This document shows, piece by piece, positions 8,406 to 17,267 of a stretch of DNA of 64,000 nt. The stretch lies in assembly GCF_000511955.1 (NCBI RefSeq), contig NZ_AZSU01000003.1:148812-212811 (forward strand), written 5' to 3'. Origin of the DNA: [Clostridium] ultunense DSM 10521. GTDB taxonomy: Bacteria > Bacillota > Clostridia > Tissierellales > Tepidimicrobiaceae. Position numbers and translations under genes: made by a program. The notes under the pieces were generated by a model. That model did no database searches. It had not been told where the DNA came from and saw only the letters and a program-made list of their open reading frames with translations. Every line of letters starts with the position of its first letter. The stretch's first letter is position 1.

Positions 8406-11400
8406 TTGCACTTAAAAAAAGTTGAGATACATGGTTTTAAATCCTTTGCAGATAGGATTGAAATTGAATTTAAAGAGGGTATTACTGCAATTGTTGGACC
8501 AAATGGAAGTGGTAAAAGCAATATTGCAGATGCAATTCGATGGGTATTAGGTGAGCAAAGTATTAAAACCTTAAGGGGAAGTAAAATGGAAGATGTAATT
8601 TTTTCTGGTACTGATAGTAGAAGGCCTTTAGGATATACTGAGGTAACTATTACTTTTGACAATAAAGATGGAGTAATACCAGTTGACTATCAAGAAGTAG
8701 CTATTACAAGGAGAATGTTTCGCTCTGGGGAAAGTGAGTACTATATAAATAAGAATTCTTGCCGATTAAAGGATATTAAGGAATTGTTTATGGATACTGG
8801 AGTGGGAAAAGACGGATATTCAATAATTGGACAAGGTAGGGTGGATGAAATACTCAGTACTAGACCAGAGGATAGAAGGAATATTTTTGAAGAGGCGGCA
8901 GGTATAGTAAAGTATAAGACTAAAAAAATAGAGGCAGAAAAAAAGCTAGAAAAGACAGATAGTAATCTGATTAGGATAAAGGATTTGATCTATGAACTTT
9001 CAAACCAGTCTGAAAACTTAAAGGAACAATCGGAAAAGGCAACTATATTTCTCCAGCTTTCCAATAGATTAAAAGAAATTGAGGTAAATCTATTGATTAG
9101 AAAGATTGATGAGTTGGAAAAGGAAATTGACAAAAGCAAAAGGGAGAAAGAGAAGCTTCAAATTCAGATGGAGCAAATGGTGAATAAGAAAAATGAAATT
9201 GAAGAGAAGTTTAATTTGATGAAGGAGAAGACTACAGACCTAGATTCATCTATAGATTCAATTGAAGAGGAAAAGGCTAAAACTTTTAATATATTGAATA
9301 AAAACAAGAGTGACCTAACCCTTTTAGAAGAAACGGAAAAATTTTTTATAAAGGATAGTGAAAGGTTATCAAAGGAGATAAAGGAATTAAATATAAGGTT
9401 AAAGGAACTGGAAGAAGAAAAGCTCGGACTATTAAATATTAAATCGAAATTGGGAGAAGAATTGGATCTATTTGAAAAGGATTACCATAAGAAAAATATT
9501 AATCTGAAAAGGCTAAATGAAGAAATTCAGCTAAAGGAAAAGGAGATTGAAGACAAAAAGGGTAAAGCAATAGAGGTTTATAATTTGATTAGGGATAAGA
9601 AAAGTAAAATCAATAGTTATTCTAGCTTTAAAGAAAATATTTATAAAAGGATAAATCAAGTGGAAAGGGATATTGAATCCCTATTGGAGCTGGAAAAAAC
9701 CAATAGGGAATTATTGGACAAGATTGAAATAGAAGAACTGGATAAACAGGAAGAGATAATTAGAGAAAGTAAATATTTAGCTAGCTTAAGATTAGAGGAA
9801 AAAAACTTCAAGGATAGATTAGATATTCTTTATAAGGTGATTAATCAAAATAAAGCGGATTTACAGGGGATGATCTCCAATTATAATCTACTTAAAAATA
9901 TGGAAGAAGATTATGAAGGATATTACAAAAGTGTAAAAAATTTAATGTTGGCATGTAAAAAAATTGTGTCACTTAAAAGTAAGGTAATAGGTGTAGTGGC
10001 AGATCTAATTAAGGTGGAAGAAAAATATGAGAAAGCAATAGATGTAGGCTTAGGTGGTAGTTTACAAAATATTGTTACTAAGGATGAAGGGGATGCAAAA
10101 TATATAATTGATTATCTACGGAAGAACAAATTAGGTCGGGTAACATTTTTACCAATTTCTACAATAAAAGGCAATCCCATATATATAAGTCCTAATGATA
10201 GGAAAAAATATAATATATTAGGGTTAGGTTCCGAACTAGTAAGTTATAACTATGAATATAAGGATATTCTTGAATACCTATTGGGTAGAACTATAGTTGT
10301 AGAGGATTTAGATGATGCTATTGTAGTAGCGAAGAAATACAATTATTCCTATAGAGTAGTAACATTAAAAGGGGATATAATTAATGCTGGTGGTTCCATG
10401 ACCGGAGGAAGTTTACCTAAGATAAGCGGTAACCTTCTTAATAGAAAGTTTAGAATAGAAAAAATTAGGAAGGATATTAATGACCTATCAAAGCTTCAGA
10501 ATAGTTTAGAGGAAGAAAAGAATTTATTAAAATTGAAAATAGACGACAAAATTAAAACGTTGAAGGAGCAAGAGGAGAAACTTCAAAATAGTAATATTGA
10601 GGCTATAAAGATAGAAAATGAAAAGAATAAAACTAGTATGGAATTAGAAAGAATAGATAATTCATTAATTAAATATAAAGATGAAATAGGAAAGTTAAAC
10701 TTAGAATTGGATAGAATAAACAAAGATGAAGAAAAGTTAAAGGAAGATTTAAATTTGATTGATGAAGAGAATAAGAAGGCTCAAGAAGATATTAGAGAAA
10801 TGATGTTGGAATTTGAAAAAGTAAAGGCTATAAAAGAGGATGTTATGAAAGAGGTAACTGATGCAAAAATACAGATGAATTTAATTGAAAACAAACAGGT
10901 CAATAATAAAGAAAAGATTGAGTCTGTTGATACTGAATTGGAAAATACAGTTTATTTACTTGAAGCAAAGAAAGAAGAATTATTAAAAAAGAATATTGAA
11001 ATTGATAATATAGCAAATGAAATGATTCGTATACAAGAGGAGATATCTAAATCTTCTATATTAAAAGAAAAACAAGATAAGGATTTTATGTTGCTGAGAG
11101 AAGAAAAGGATCTTCTAATGAAAGATTACTATTTTGAGCAAAATAGATTAAACAAGATAAATGAAGAAATAAATGAGTTAGCAAAGGTAATAAATAATTG
11201 GAATTTAAAAGAGACGCGATATAGCGTTCAACTGGATAATATTAATGGTAAACTGCTAGAAGACTATGAATTAGAATATAAAGATGCTATAAATCTGTGG
11301 ATTGAAATAGATGATATAGATAGGGCTACTGAAAAAGTAAAAAGACTAAAGAATGAAATAAAGAAGATTGGGACTGTTAATTTGGATTCTATTGAAGACT

Positions 11401-11984
11401 ATAAAATGGTGAAGGAAAGACTTGAATTTATAACGAAACAGCATGAGGATTTATTATTGGCAAAAGAAAATCTATATGATGTAATTGCTGATATGGAATC
11501 AAAGATGAAAGAGCAATTTTTATATAGCTTTAATAATATTAATGAGAAATTCAATGAAGTGTTTTCCATACTGTTTAATGGTGGAAAAGCCAGTCTAGTT
11601 CTAGAAGACGAAGAAAATATATTAACTTGTGGAATAGACATAAAAGCCCAACCCCCAGGGAAAAAGCTCCAAAACTTAAATCTTCTTTCGGGAGGGGAAA
11701 AATCCCTGACTGCCGTAGCATTGTTGTTTGCAATACTTAAAATAAAACCAACACCTTTTTGCATATTAGATGAAATCGATGCTGCTCTAGACGAGGCTAA
11801 TATTAGTAGGTATACTAATTATTTGAAGAATTTTTCCCATAATACTCAATTTATTATGATAACTCATAGGAAGAGTACTATGGAAATGGCAGATATATTA
11901 TATGGAGTAACTATGGAGGAAGAAGGTATTAGTAAAATTATCTCTGTTAAATTAACGGATAATCTTGAAGAAATAGCAAGTTAA
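8406..11984 (+). CDS. smc: Chromosome segregation protein SMC
   Basis: A 1192-residue condensin ATPase that works with ScpA and ScpB (not in this window) to compact and separate chromosomes. It has the Walker A motif GPNGSGKSN at residues 31-39, long coiled coils, a hinge around residues 500-660 (GVVADLIKVEEKYEKAIDVG and GGSMTGGSLP), and a C-terminal ABC signature LSGGEKSLTA followed by the Walker B ILDEIDAALDEAN. The start is TTG at 8406 with GGGTGA upstream; it gives the usual N-terminus MHLKKVEIHGFKSFAD. ftsY follows 11 bases later, as in B. subtilis. Confidence 0.97.
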   Translation: MHLKKVEIHGFKSFADRIEIEFKEGITAIVGPNGSGKSNIADAIRWVLGEQSIKTLRGSKMEDVIFSGTDSRRPLGYTEVTITFDNKDGVIPVDYQEVAITRRMFRSGESEYYINKNSCRLKDIKELFMDTGVGKDGYSIIGQGRVDEILSTRPEDRRNIFEEAAGIVKYKTKKIEAEKKLEKTDSNLIRIKDLIYELSNQSENLKEQSEKATIFLQLSNRLKEIEVNLLIRKIDELEKEIDKSKREKEKLQIQMEQMVNKKNEIEEKFNLMKEKTTDLDSSIDSIEEEKAKTFNILNKNKSDLTLLEETEKFFIKDSERLSKEIKELNIRLKELEEEKLGLLNIKSKLGEELDLFEKDYHKKNINLKRLNEEIQLKEKEIEDKKGKAIEVYNLIRDKKSKINSYSSFKENIYKRINQVERDIESLLELEKTNRELLDKIEIEELDKQEEIIRESKYLASLRLEEKNFKDRLDILYKVINQNKADLQGMISNYNLLKNMEEDYEGYYKSVKNLMLACKKIVSLKSKVIGVVADLIKVEEKYEKAIDVGLGGSLQNIVTKDEGDAKYIIDYLRKNKLGRVTFLPISTIKGNPIYISPNDRKKYNILGLGSELVSYNYEYKDILEYLLGRTIVVEDLDDAIVVAKKYNYSYRVVTLKGDIINAGGSMTGGSLPKISGNLLNRKFRIEKIRKDINDLSKLQNSLEEEKNLLKLKIDDKIKTLKEQEEKLQNSNIEAIKIENEKNKTSMELERIDNSLIKYKDEIGKLNLELDRINKDEEKLKEDLNLIDEENKKAQEDIREMMLEFEKVKAIKEDVMKEVTDAKIQMNLIENKQVNNKEKIESVDTELENTVYLLEAKKEELLKKNIEIDNIANEMIRIQEEISKSSILKEKQDKDFMLLREEKDLLMKDYYFEQNRLNKINEEINELAKVINNWNLKETRYSVQLDNINGKLLEDYELEYKDAINLWIEIDDIDRATEKVKRLKNEIKKIGTVNLDSIEDYKMVKERLEFITKQHEDLLLAKENLYDVIADMESKMKEQFLYSFNNINEKFNEVFSILFNGGKASLVLEDEENILTCGIDIKAQPPGKKLQNLNLLSGGEKSLTAVALLFAILKIKPTPFCILDEIDAALDEANISRYTNYLKNFSHNTQFIMITHRKSTMEMADILYGVTMEEEGISKIISVKLTDNLEEIAS

Positions 11985-11995
11985 GGAGGATTTAT

Positions 11996-13060
11996 ATGTT
12001 TAAAAATCTATTTAAACGTAAAAATAAAGAAGATAAAAGCAAAGAAAAAGAAGAACGAAAGGTTGTAACTGAAGAAATTGAAAGGGATGAACTAGGGACA
12101 AAAGTAGATGAAAGAGAAAGATTGGATATAAAAGAGGAATCCAATTTAAGTTTTTTTGATAAATTGAAAGTTGGTTTAGATAAAACTAGAAAAGGGATGA
12201 CTGAAAAAATTGATGCTATTCTTAAATCCTATGGGAAGGTAGATGAAGAATTATTTGATGATTTAGAAGAGATATTGGTTACTGCTGATATAGGAATTAA
12301 TACTACAATGGAAATTATAGATAGATTGAGAGATCGAGTAAAGGTAGAAAAGGTTACTGAGCCTGATAGAGTAAAAGGGCTATTGAAAGAAGAAATAAAG
12401 GAAATTATGAAAGAAGCCAGAAAAGAGAATAGTTTAAGTATAGAATCCTTGCCAGTAGTAATTTTAGTAGTCGGGGTGAACGGTACTGGTAAGACTACTA
12501 CAATTGGAAAACTATCCTATAATCTAAAAAATGAAGGTAAAAAGGTAATAATCGCAGCAGGCGATACCTTTAGAGCGGCAGCTATTGAACAACTTGAGGA
12601 ATGGAGTAATAGGTCTGGGGCAGATTTTATTAGTCATAGGGAAGGTTCAGACCCAGCGGCAGTTATTTTTGATGGTATACAAGCAGCTAAGGCGAGAAAA
12701 GCCGATGTATTAATTTGTGATACTGCTGGAAGGCTCCATAATAAGAAGAATTTAATGAATGAATTGAATAAGATTTTCAGAGTGGTAGATAGAGAATATC
12801 CAGAGGCTCAAAAGGAAGTGTTATTGGTATTAGATGCTACTACAGGACAAAATGCAATTTCTCAAGCTAAGGTTTTTAAAGAAGTCTGCGATATTACGGG
12901 GGTAGTCCTTACAAAACTAGATGGAACGGCTAAAGGTGGAGTTGTCATTGCACTCCAATCTGAATTGGGTTTACCTGTGAAACTTGTAGGAATTGGTGAA
13001 AAAATTGATGACCTACAAGAGTTTAATGTTGACGATTTTGTGGAGGCTATTTTTAATTAA
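11996..13060 (+). CDS. ftsY: Signal recognition particle receptor FtsY
   Basis: A 354-residue SRP-type GTPase that docks ribosome-SRP complexes at the membrane. A short, strongly charged N-terminal A region (about residues 1-50) is followed by the N domain and the G domain with GVNGTGKTTT (P-loop), the DTAGRLHNK motif and LTKLDGTAKGG. It follows smc after a GGAGG site. The matching SRP protein gene ffh lies 485 bases downstream, separated by a promoter and ylxM. Confidence 0.96.
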   Translation: MFKNLFKRKNKEDKSKEKEERKVVTEEIERDELGTKVDERERLDIKEESNLSFFDKLKVGLDKTRKGMTEKIDAILKSYGKVDEELFDDLEEILVTADIGINTTMEIIDRLRDRVKVEKVTEPDRVKGLLKEEIKEIMKEARKENSLSIESLPVVILVVGVNGTGKTTTIGKLSYNLKNEGKKVIIAAGDTFRAAAIEQLEEWSNRSGADFISHREGSDPAAVIFDGIQAAKARKADVLICDTAGRLHNKKNLMNELNKIFRVVDREYPEAQKEVLLVLDATTGQNAISQAKVFKEVCDITGVVLTKLDGTAKGGVVIALQSELGLPVKLVGIGEKIDDLQEFNVDDFVEAIFN

Positions 13061-13078
13061 AAGATTAAATTAGTATTT

Positions 13079-13112
13079 TTGTATTGACAAATTAAATATA
13101 TTATACTAAGAT
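13079..13112 (+). promoter_or_regulatory. Promoter region of ylxM-ffh, two overlapping registers
   Basis: Two housekeeping-type promoters overlap: TTGTAT (13079-13084) with TATACT (13102-13107), and TTGACA (13084-13089) with TAAGAT (13107-13112), each with a 17-base spacer. Either would start transcription at or within the palindrome that follows. Confidence 0.55.
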
Positions 13113-13143
13113 AGTACTGTCAAGCAAACAACTTGACAGTACT
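13113..13143 (+). other. Perfect 12-bp inverted repeat in the ylxM leader
   Basis: AGTACTGTCAAG (13113-13124) pairs without mismatch with CTTGACAGTACT (13132-13143) across a seven-base loop. The sequence after it (ATTAAATTT) is only weakly T-rich. It could be a 5' stabilising hairpin, an attenuator, the terminator of ftsY, or an operator. Confidence 0.75.
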
Positions 13144-13161
13144 ATTAAATTTGGTGATAAT

Positions 13162-13545
13162 ATGTTTGAAAGGATCGTTGAAGTAGGTATTTTATTCGAT
13201 TTTTACGGCAAATTATTGAGCGAAAGGCAGTTTACAGCTATTGAATTGTATTATGTTCACGATCTATCTTTAGCTGAAATAGGGGAAGAATTAGGCATTA
13301 GCCGACAAAGTGTATATGATACTTTAAAAAGAGCAGAAGAGAACCTATATGAATATGAAAAGACACTCGGATTAGTCAGGAAGTTTAAATATAATAGGGA
13401 AGAAATCGATAAGCTCTTTAAGCTTATGGATGATATGGAAATAGAAGCTAGAAATATAGACAACTTGATAATGCAAAAAAAAGTTAAAGACCTGAAAGAG
13501 ACAATAACAAAAATAATCGATAATAACCAGGAGGTCGTTAATTAA
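13162..13545 (+). CDS. ylxM: SRP-associated helix-turn-helix protein YlxM
   Basis: A 127-residue protein of the YlxM/UPF0122 family with a sigma-region-4-like helix-turn-helix: LSLAEIGEELGISRQSVYDT near residues 36-55. In streptococci the homologue binds the SRP and modulates its activity with FtsY. It is translated from a weak GGTGA site, and its stop codon overlaps the ATG of ffh by one base (TAATG), so the two are coupled. Confidence 0.9.
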   Translation: MFERIVEVGILFDFYGKLLSERQFTAIELYYVHDLSLAEIGEELGISRQSVYDTLKRAEENLYEYEKTLGLVRKFKYNREEIDKLFKLMDDMEIEARNIDNLIMQKKVKDLKETITKIIDNNQEVVN

Positions 13546-14885
13546 TGGTGTTTGAATCTTTATCCGAAAAATTGCAAAATGCATTAGGAAAATTAAGGGG
13601 TAAAGGAAAACTTTCTGAAAAAGATGTTGATTTAGCTATGAGGGAAGTAAGACTTGCCCTTCTAGAAGCGGATGTTAACTTTAAAGTTGTTAAAGATTTT
13701 GTTAAGAGGGTGAAGGAAAGGGCTATTGGCTCTGAGGTAATGGAAAGTCTAACTCCTGGACAACAAGTAGTTAAAATCGTTAATGAGGAATTAACTAAGT
13801 TAATGGGGGAAAAAGAATCTAAATTGAATTTTGCCTCTACTCCTCCAACGGTTATTCTAATGTGTGGATTACAAGGGGCAGGGAAAACTACTACCGCAGG
13901 GAAATTAGCTAATAACCTTAAAATTCAAAGTAAAAGACCTTTGTTAGTAGCCTGTGACGTATATCGTCCTGCTGCTATAAAACAATTAGAAGTTGTAGGA
14001 GAAAGGGTTGGGGTTCCCGTTTTTACAATGGGAGATAAAAACAACCCAGTTGATATAGCAAAGGCAGCTGTTGAACATGGTAAAAGGAATAACAATGATT
14101 GTATTATAATAGACACTGCTGGTAGGCTCCATATAGATGATGATTTAATGGATGAATTGGAGGGCATTTATAATGGAGTAAATCCTCAGGAAATTCTATT
14201 AGTAGTGGATGCAATGACTGGCCAAGATGCAGTTAATGTGGCTGAAACCTTTAATGAAAGATTTGAAATAACAGGAGTTGTACTTACTAAGTTAGACGGG
14301 GATGCAAGAGGTGGAGCTGCCCTTTCAATTAGAGCTGTTACGGAAAAACCCATTAAATTTGTAGGTATGGGTGAGAAATTAGACCAGTTGGAACCATTCC
14401 ATCCTGACAGAATGGCTTCTAGAATATTGGGAATGGGAGATGTATTGAGTCTAATTGAAAGAGCACAATCATCTATTGATGAGAAGAAAGCTTTAGAATT
14501 GGAGAAGAAGATAAAGTCTCAACAATTTACATTAGATGATTTCTTAGAACAAATAGATCAGATGAAAAATCTAGGACCTTTAGATGAATTATTAGGGATG
14601 ATACCTGGAGTAAATTCCAAGGCCCTCAAGAATTTAGATGTAAATGAGAAGGATATTATCAAAATTCAAGCCATTATTCAATCTATGACTCCTCAAGAGA
14701 GGAATGACCCTTCAATTATAGATAGCAAAAGGAGAAAAAGAATAGCAAATGGTAGTGGTACAACTGTACAGGATGTAAATAAATTATTAAAACAGTTTAG
14801 AGATACTAAGAAGATGATGAAAAGATTTACTGATATGGAAAAATCCATGAAGAAAAAAGGGAAGTTTGGATTCCCCTTTTTCTAG
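13545..14885 (+). CDS. ffh: Signal recognition particle protein Ffh
   Basis: A 446-residue GTPase that binds the SRP RNA and signal peptides at the ribosome exit. It has the N domain, the G domain with GLQGAGKTTT, DTAGRLHIDD and LTKLDGDARGG, and a methionine-rich M domain (about residues 300-446). The SRP RNA gene is not seen in the window. GGAGG precedes the ATG, within the end of ylxM. rpsP follows at about 30 bases. Confidence 0.97.
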   Translation: MVFESLSEKLQNALGKLRGKGKLSEKDVDLAMREVRLALLEADVNFKVVKDFVKRVKERAIGSEVMESLTPGQQVVKIVNEELTKLMGEKESKLNFASTPPTVILMCGLQGAGKTTTAGKLANNLKIQSKRPLLVACDVYRPAAIKQLEVVGERVGVPVFTMGDKNNPVDIAKAAVEHGKRNNNDCIIIDTAGRLHIDDDLMDELEGIYNGVNPQEILLVVDAMTGQDAVNVAETFNERFEITGVVLTKLDGDARGGAALSIRAVTEKPIKFVGMGEKLDQLEPFHPDRMASRILGMGDVLSLIERAQSSIDEKKALELEKKIKSQQFTLDDFLEQIDQMKNLGPLDELLGMIPGVNSKALKNLDVNEKDIIKIQAIIQSMTPQERNDPSIIDSKRRKRIANGSGTTVQDVNKLLKQFRDTKKMMKRFTDMEKSMKKKGKFGFPFF

Positions 14886-14915
14886 ATAGATATTAAAGTT
14901 GAAGGAGGTGAAAAG

Positions 14916-15188
14916 ATGGCAGTAAAGATCAGACTAAGAAGGATGGGAGCTAAGAAAAATCCCTTCTATAGAATTGTTGTTGCCGATTCCCGTTCTCCAA
15001 GAGATGGAAGGTTTATCGAGGAAATTGGCTATTATAATCCATTAACTGAACCAAAAACAGTTAAGATAGATGATGAAAAGGCTACCAAATGGCTAAAAAA
15101 TGGAGCTAAACCTACTGATACTGTTGACAGGCTATTTAAAGAAAATGGTATTTATGAAAAAAGTAAGGAAACCAATGCTGAAGAATAA
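14916..15188 (+). CDS. rpsP: 30S ribosomal protein S16
   Basis: A 90-residue ribosomal protein starting [20 protein letters not shown], the standard S16 beginning, with [20 protein letters not shown] following. It is needed for 30S assembly. A strong GGAGGTG precedes the ATG. It lies in the usual ffh-rpsP-khpA-rimM-trmD-rplS cluster. Confidence 0.97.
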   Translation: MAVKIRLRRMGAKKNPFYRIVVADSRSPRDGRFIEEIGYYNPLTEPKTVKIDDEKATKWLKNGAKPTDTVDRLFKENGIYEKSKETNAEE

Positions 15189-15206
15189 TTTCTAGGAGGT
15201 GCTAAA

Positions 15207-15437
15207 ATGGGAGAATTAGTTGAAATAATAGCGAAGGCACTTGTAGATAATCCTGATGAAGTAGAAGTTAACGAGATTGAAGGAACTCAATCGGTGATTA
15301 TTGAGTTAAAAGTAGCTGAAGAAGATATGGGAAAGATAATAGGGAAACAAGGTAGGATTGCAAAAGCTATTAGAACAGTAGTAAAAGCAGCCGCTATTAA
15401 GGAGAACAAAAGGGTGGTAGTGGAAATTATTCAATGA
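15207..15437 (+). CDS. khpA: KH-domain RNA-binding protein KhpA
   Basis: A 76-residue single KH domain (YlqC family) with the nucleic-acid-binding loop GKQGRIAKAIR at about residues 45-55. KhpA forms a dimer with KhpB and binds many mRNAs and small RNAs; in streptococci it affects cell division. AGGAGGTG precedes the ATG. It stands between rpsP and rimM, as in B. subtilis; ylqD, which follows it there, is absent. Confidence 0.93.
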   Translation: MGELVEIIAKALVDNPDEVEVNEIEGTQSVIIELKVAEEDMGKIIGKQGRIAKAIRTVVKAAAIKENKRVVVEIIQ

Positions 15438-15440
15438 TGT

Positions 15441-15494
15441 AGTATTTTTCTTTCAATAAAGGAAAATACTTAGGGGGTGCCTTTTATGGTACCC
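15441..15494 (+). other. Two stem-loops between khpA and rimM
   Basis: AGTATTTTTC pairs with GGAAAATACT (15441-15470), and GGGTGCC (15475-15481) with GGTACCC (15488-15494, one G-U pair) over a six-base loop, followed by TTTCTA. The second may be a weak terminator or attenuator that lowers expression of rimM-trmD relative to rpsP. A TATAAT at 15502-15507 lacks a good -35. Confidence 0.5.
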
Positions 15495-15522
15495 TTTCTA
15501 CTATAATTTGGTTGGTGAAATT

Positions 15523-16026
15523 ATGGATTATATTAAAGTTGGATGGATAATGAATACTCATGGGATTAAAGGTGAATTGAAGGTATATCCATTAACGGAT
15601 GATATAAATAGGTTTAGTCGTTTGGAAACAGCCTATTTAGGAGAAGATAAGCTAAAAGTTGAAATTGAAGAAGTCAAATATAACAAAGGATTAGCAATTT
15701 TAAAATTTAAAGAATTCAACGATATAAATGAAGTATTGTCCTTTAAAGAAAATTATATTTTTATAGACGAAGAAGATAAAATGGATTTACCTAATGGTCA
15801 TTATTATATCTTTGAAATTATAGACTGTATCGTATTTGATACTAAAGGAGAAGAAGTTGGGACAGTAGTTGATGTAATACAATCTGCAAGTAATGATATA
15901 TATGTGGTCAAAAACTTTGAAAAAGATAAAGAATATCTCATACCTGCAGTGAAGGAATTCTTCGTCAATATAGACATCCCTAAAAAGAAAATAATAATCG
16001 ACCCTATAAAAGGAATGATAGAATGA
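15523..16026 (+). CDS. rimM: Ribosome maturation factor RimM
   Basis: A 167-residue 16S rRNA-processing factor that binds S19 during 30S assembly. The N-terminal RimM barrel (YIKVGWIMNTHGIKGELKV) and the C-terminal PRC-barrel (about residues 95-167, with YLIPAVKEFF) are both clear. The ATG at 15523 gives the family start MDYIKVG; an in-frame TTG 15 bases earlier is less likely. It overlaps trmD by four bases (ATGA), so translation is coupled. Confidence 0.93.
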   Translation: MDYIKVGWIMNTHGIKGELKVYPLTDDINRFSRLETAYLGEDKLKVEIEEVKYNKGLAILKFKEFNDINEVLSFKENYIFIDEEDKMDLPNGHYYIFEIIDCIVFDTKGEEVGTVVDVIQSASNDIYVVKNFEKDKEYLIPAVKEFFVNIDIPKKKIIIDPIKGMIE

Positions 16027-16757
16027 GGATTGATATATTAACTTTATTTCCAGAGATATTTGAGAGTTTTGAAAGGTGGAGCATGGTAGGTAGGACTATT
16101 GACAAAGGATTAATCAACCTAAATAAAATAGATATTAGGGATTTTTCAGAAGATAAGCATAAGAGGGTTGATGATTATCCCTATGGTGGTGGGCCTGGTA
16201 TGGTGATGAAACCGGAGCCGATTTACAGAGCGCTTAAAAAAGTTGAATCGAAAAATTCAATAGTTGTCTATTTATCGCCTCAGGGAAAGGTTTATGACCA
16301 GCAATTAGCTAATTCATTATCAATAGAAGAACATTTAATTTTATTATGTGGCCATTATGAGGGCATAGATAATAGGATAGTTGAAAATTATGTGGATTTA
16401 GAGATATCTATTGGAGATTATGTTCTAACCGGTGGAGAAATACCCGCTATGGTTCTAATAGAATCTATTATTAGATTGTTGCCAGGCGCCTTAAGTGGTG
16501 ATGAATCCTATAAAGATGAATCCCATTACAATGGGATGTTAGAGCATCCTCAATATACAAGGCCAAGAATTTTTAATGGTTTAGCCGTTCCAGATATATT
16601 ACTTTCTGGAGATCATAAAAAAATTGGAGATTGGAGAAAATATAAATCTTTAGAAAATACCTATATAAAAAGGCCAGACTTATTAGATAAACTACATCTG
16701 ACAGAAGAAGAGATTGAAACACTGAAAGGTATAAAAGATAAAATTGCAAGAAAATAA
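16023..16757 (+). CDS. trmD: tRNA (guanine-N1-)-methyltransferase TrmD
   Basis: A 244-residue SPOUT-family enzyme that makes m1G37 in tRNAs reading codons that start with C, which prevents frameshifts. The knot region that binds S-adenosylmethionine is visible in LLCGHYEGIDNR and SIGDYVLTGGE (around residues 110-145), as is DDYPYGGGPGMVM. Its start overlaps the rimM stop. rplS follows from its own promoter. Confidence 0.96.
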   Translation: MRIDILTLFPEIFESFERWSMVGRTIDKGLINLNKIDIRDFSEDKHKRVDDYPYGGGPGMVMKPEPIYRALKKVESKNSIVVYLSPQGKVYDQQLANSLSIEEHLILLCGHYEGIDNRIVENYVDLEISIGDYVLTGGEIPAMVLIESIIRLLPGALSGDESYKDESHYNGMLEHPQYTRPRIFNGLAVPDILLSGDHKKIGDWRKYKSLENTYIKRPDLLDKLHLTEEEIETLKGIKDKIARK

Positions 16758-16758
16758 G

Positions 16759-16787
16759 TTGTATTTTATAAATACATATGCTATAAT
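16759..16787 (+). promoter_or_regulatory. rplS promoter
   Basis: TTGTAT (16759-16764) and a perfect TATAAT (16782-16787) are 17 bases apart, with an extended TG just before the -10. It begins at the end of trmD. Confidence 0.7.
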
Positions 16788-16790
16788 ACA

Positions 16791-16866
16791 GAACGTATGG
16801 AAGTAGGGACGGTCCTCTGCCATAGAGAGATGGTATGAACGTCTAGGGAGAAGGGAGGTTTGAACA
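16791..16866 (+). ncRNA. Candidate ribosomal protein L19 leader
   Basis: The 5' region between the promoter and rplS is GC-richer than its surroundings. GCCAT (16819-16823) can pair with ATGGT (16830-16834) over an AGAGAG loop, or, alternatively, CCATA (16820-16824) can pair with TATGG (16796-16800). GAACGT is repeated at both ends. Autoregulatory L19 leaders are known upstream of rplS in Firmicutes; whether this is the same family was not tested. Confidence 0.55.
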
Positions 16867-17214
16867 GTGGATATAATTAAAATTTTAGAAGATGAACAAA
16901 AGAGAGATAACCTACCAGATATTAACGTAGGTGATACTGTTCAAGTTCATTATAAGGTAAAAGAAGGTACTCGTGAAAGAATACAAATTTTTGAAGGTAC
17001 AATTATTAAAAAGCAAGGTGGAGGAATTAGAGAAACTTTTACTGTAAGGCGATTATCTTATGGCGTTGGCGTTGAAAGAACATTCCCTCTACATTCTCCA
17101 AGGATTGAAAATCTTGTTGTAACAAGAAAAGGTAAAGTAAGGAGATCTAAACTTTACTACTTAAGAGAAAGACAAGGTAAGGCAGCTAAAGTTAAAGAAA
17201 AGAAGAGCTATTAA
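16867..17214 (+). CDS. rplS: 50S ribosomal protein L19
   Basis: A 115-residue ribosomal protein with the segments [20 protein letters not shown] and [15 protein letters not shown] typical of L19, which lies at the subunit interface. The start codon is GTG at 16867 behind GGGAGG. It has its own promoter, a structured leader and a terminator after it, so it is a separate regulated unit. Confidence 0.97.
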   Translation: MDIIKILEDEQKRDNLPDINVGDTVQVHYKVKEGTRERIQIFEGTIIKKQGGGIRETFTVRRLSYGVGVERTFPLHSPRIENLVVTRKGKVRRSKLYYLRERQGKAAKVKEKKSY

Positions 17215-17218
17215 TGTA

Positions 17219-17248
17219 TTGGGACTTTATATAGTCCCAATTTTATTT
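17219..17248 (+). terminator. Intrinsic terminator after rplS
   Basis: TTGGGACT (17219-17226) pairs with AGTCCCAA (17233-17240) over a TTATAT loop, followed by TTTTATTT. Confidence 0.85.
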
Positions 17249-17267
17249 ATAAAAAGTAGGTGAGTAT

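Noticed and set aside
13133-13161. TTGACA-17-GATAAT just before ylxM
   Set aside because: The -10 would touch the start codon, so the transcript would lack the start; the TTGACA is one arm of the palindrome.
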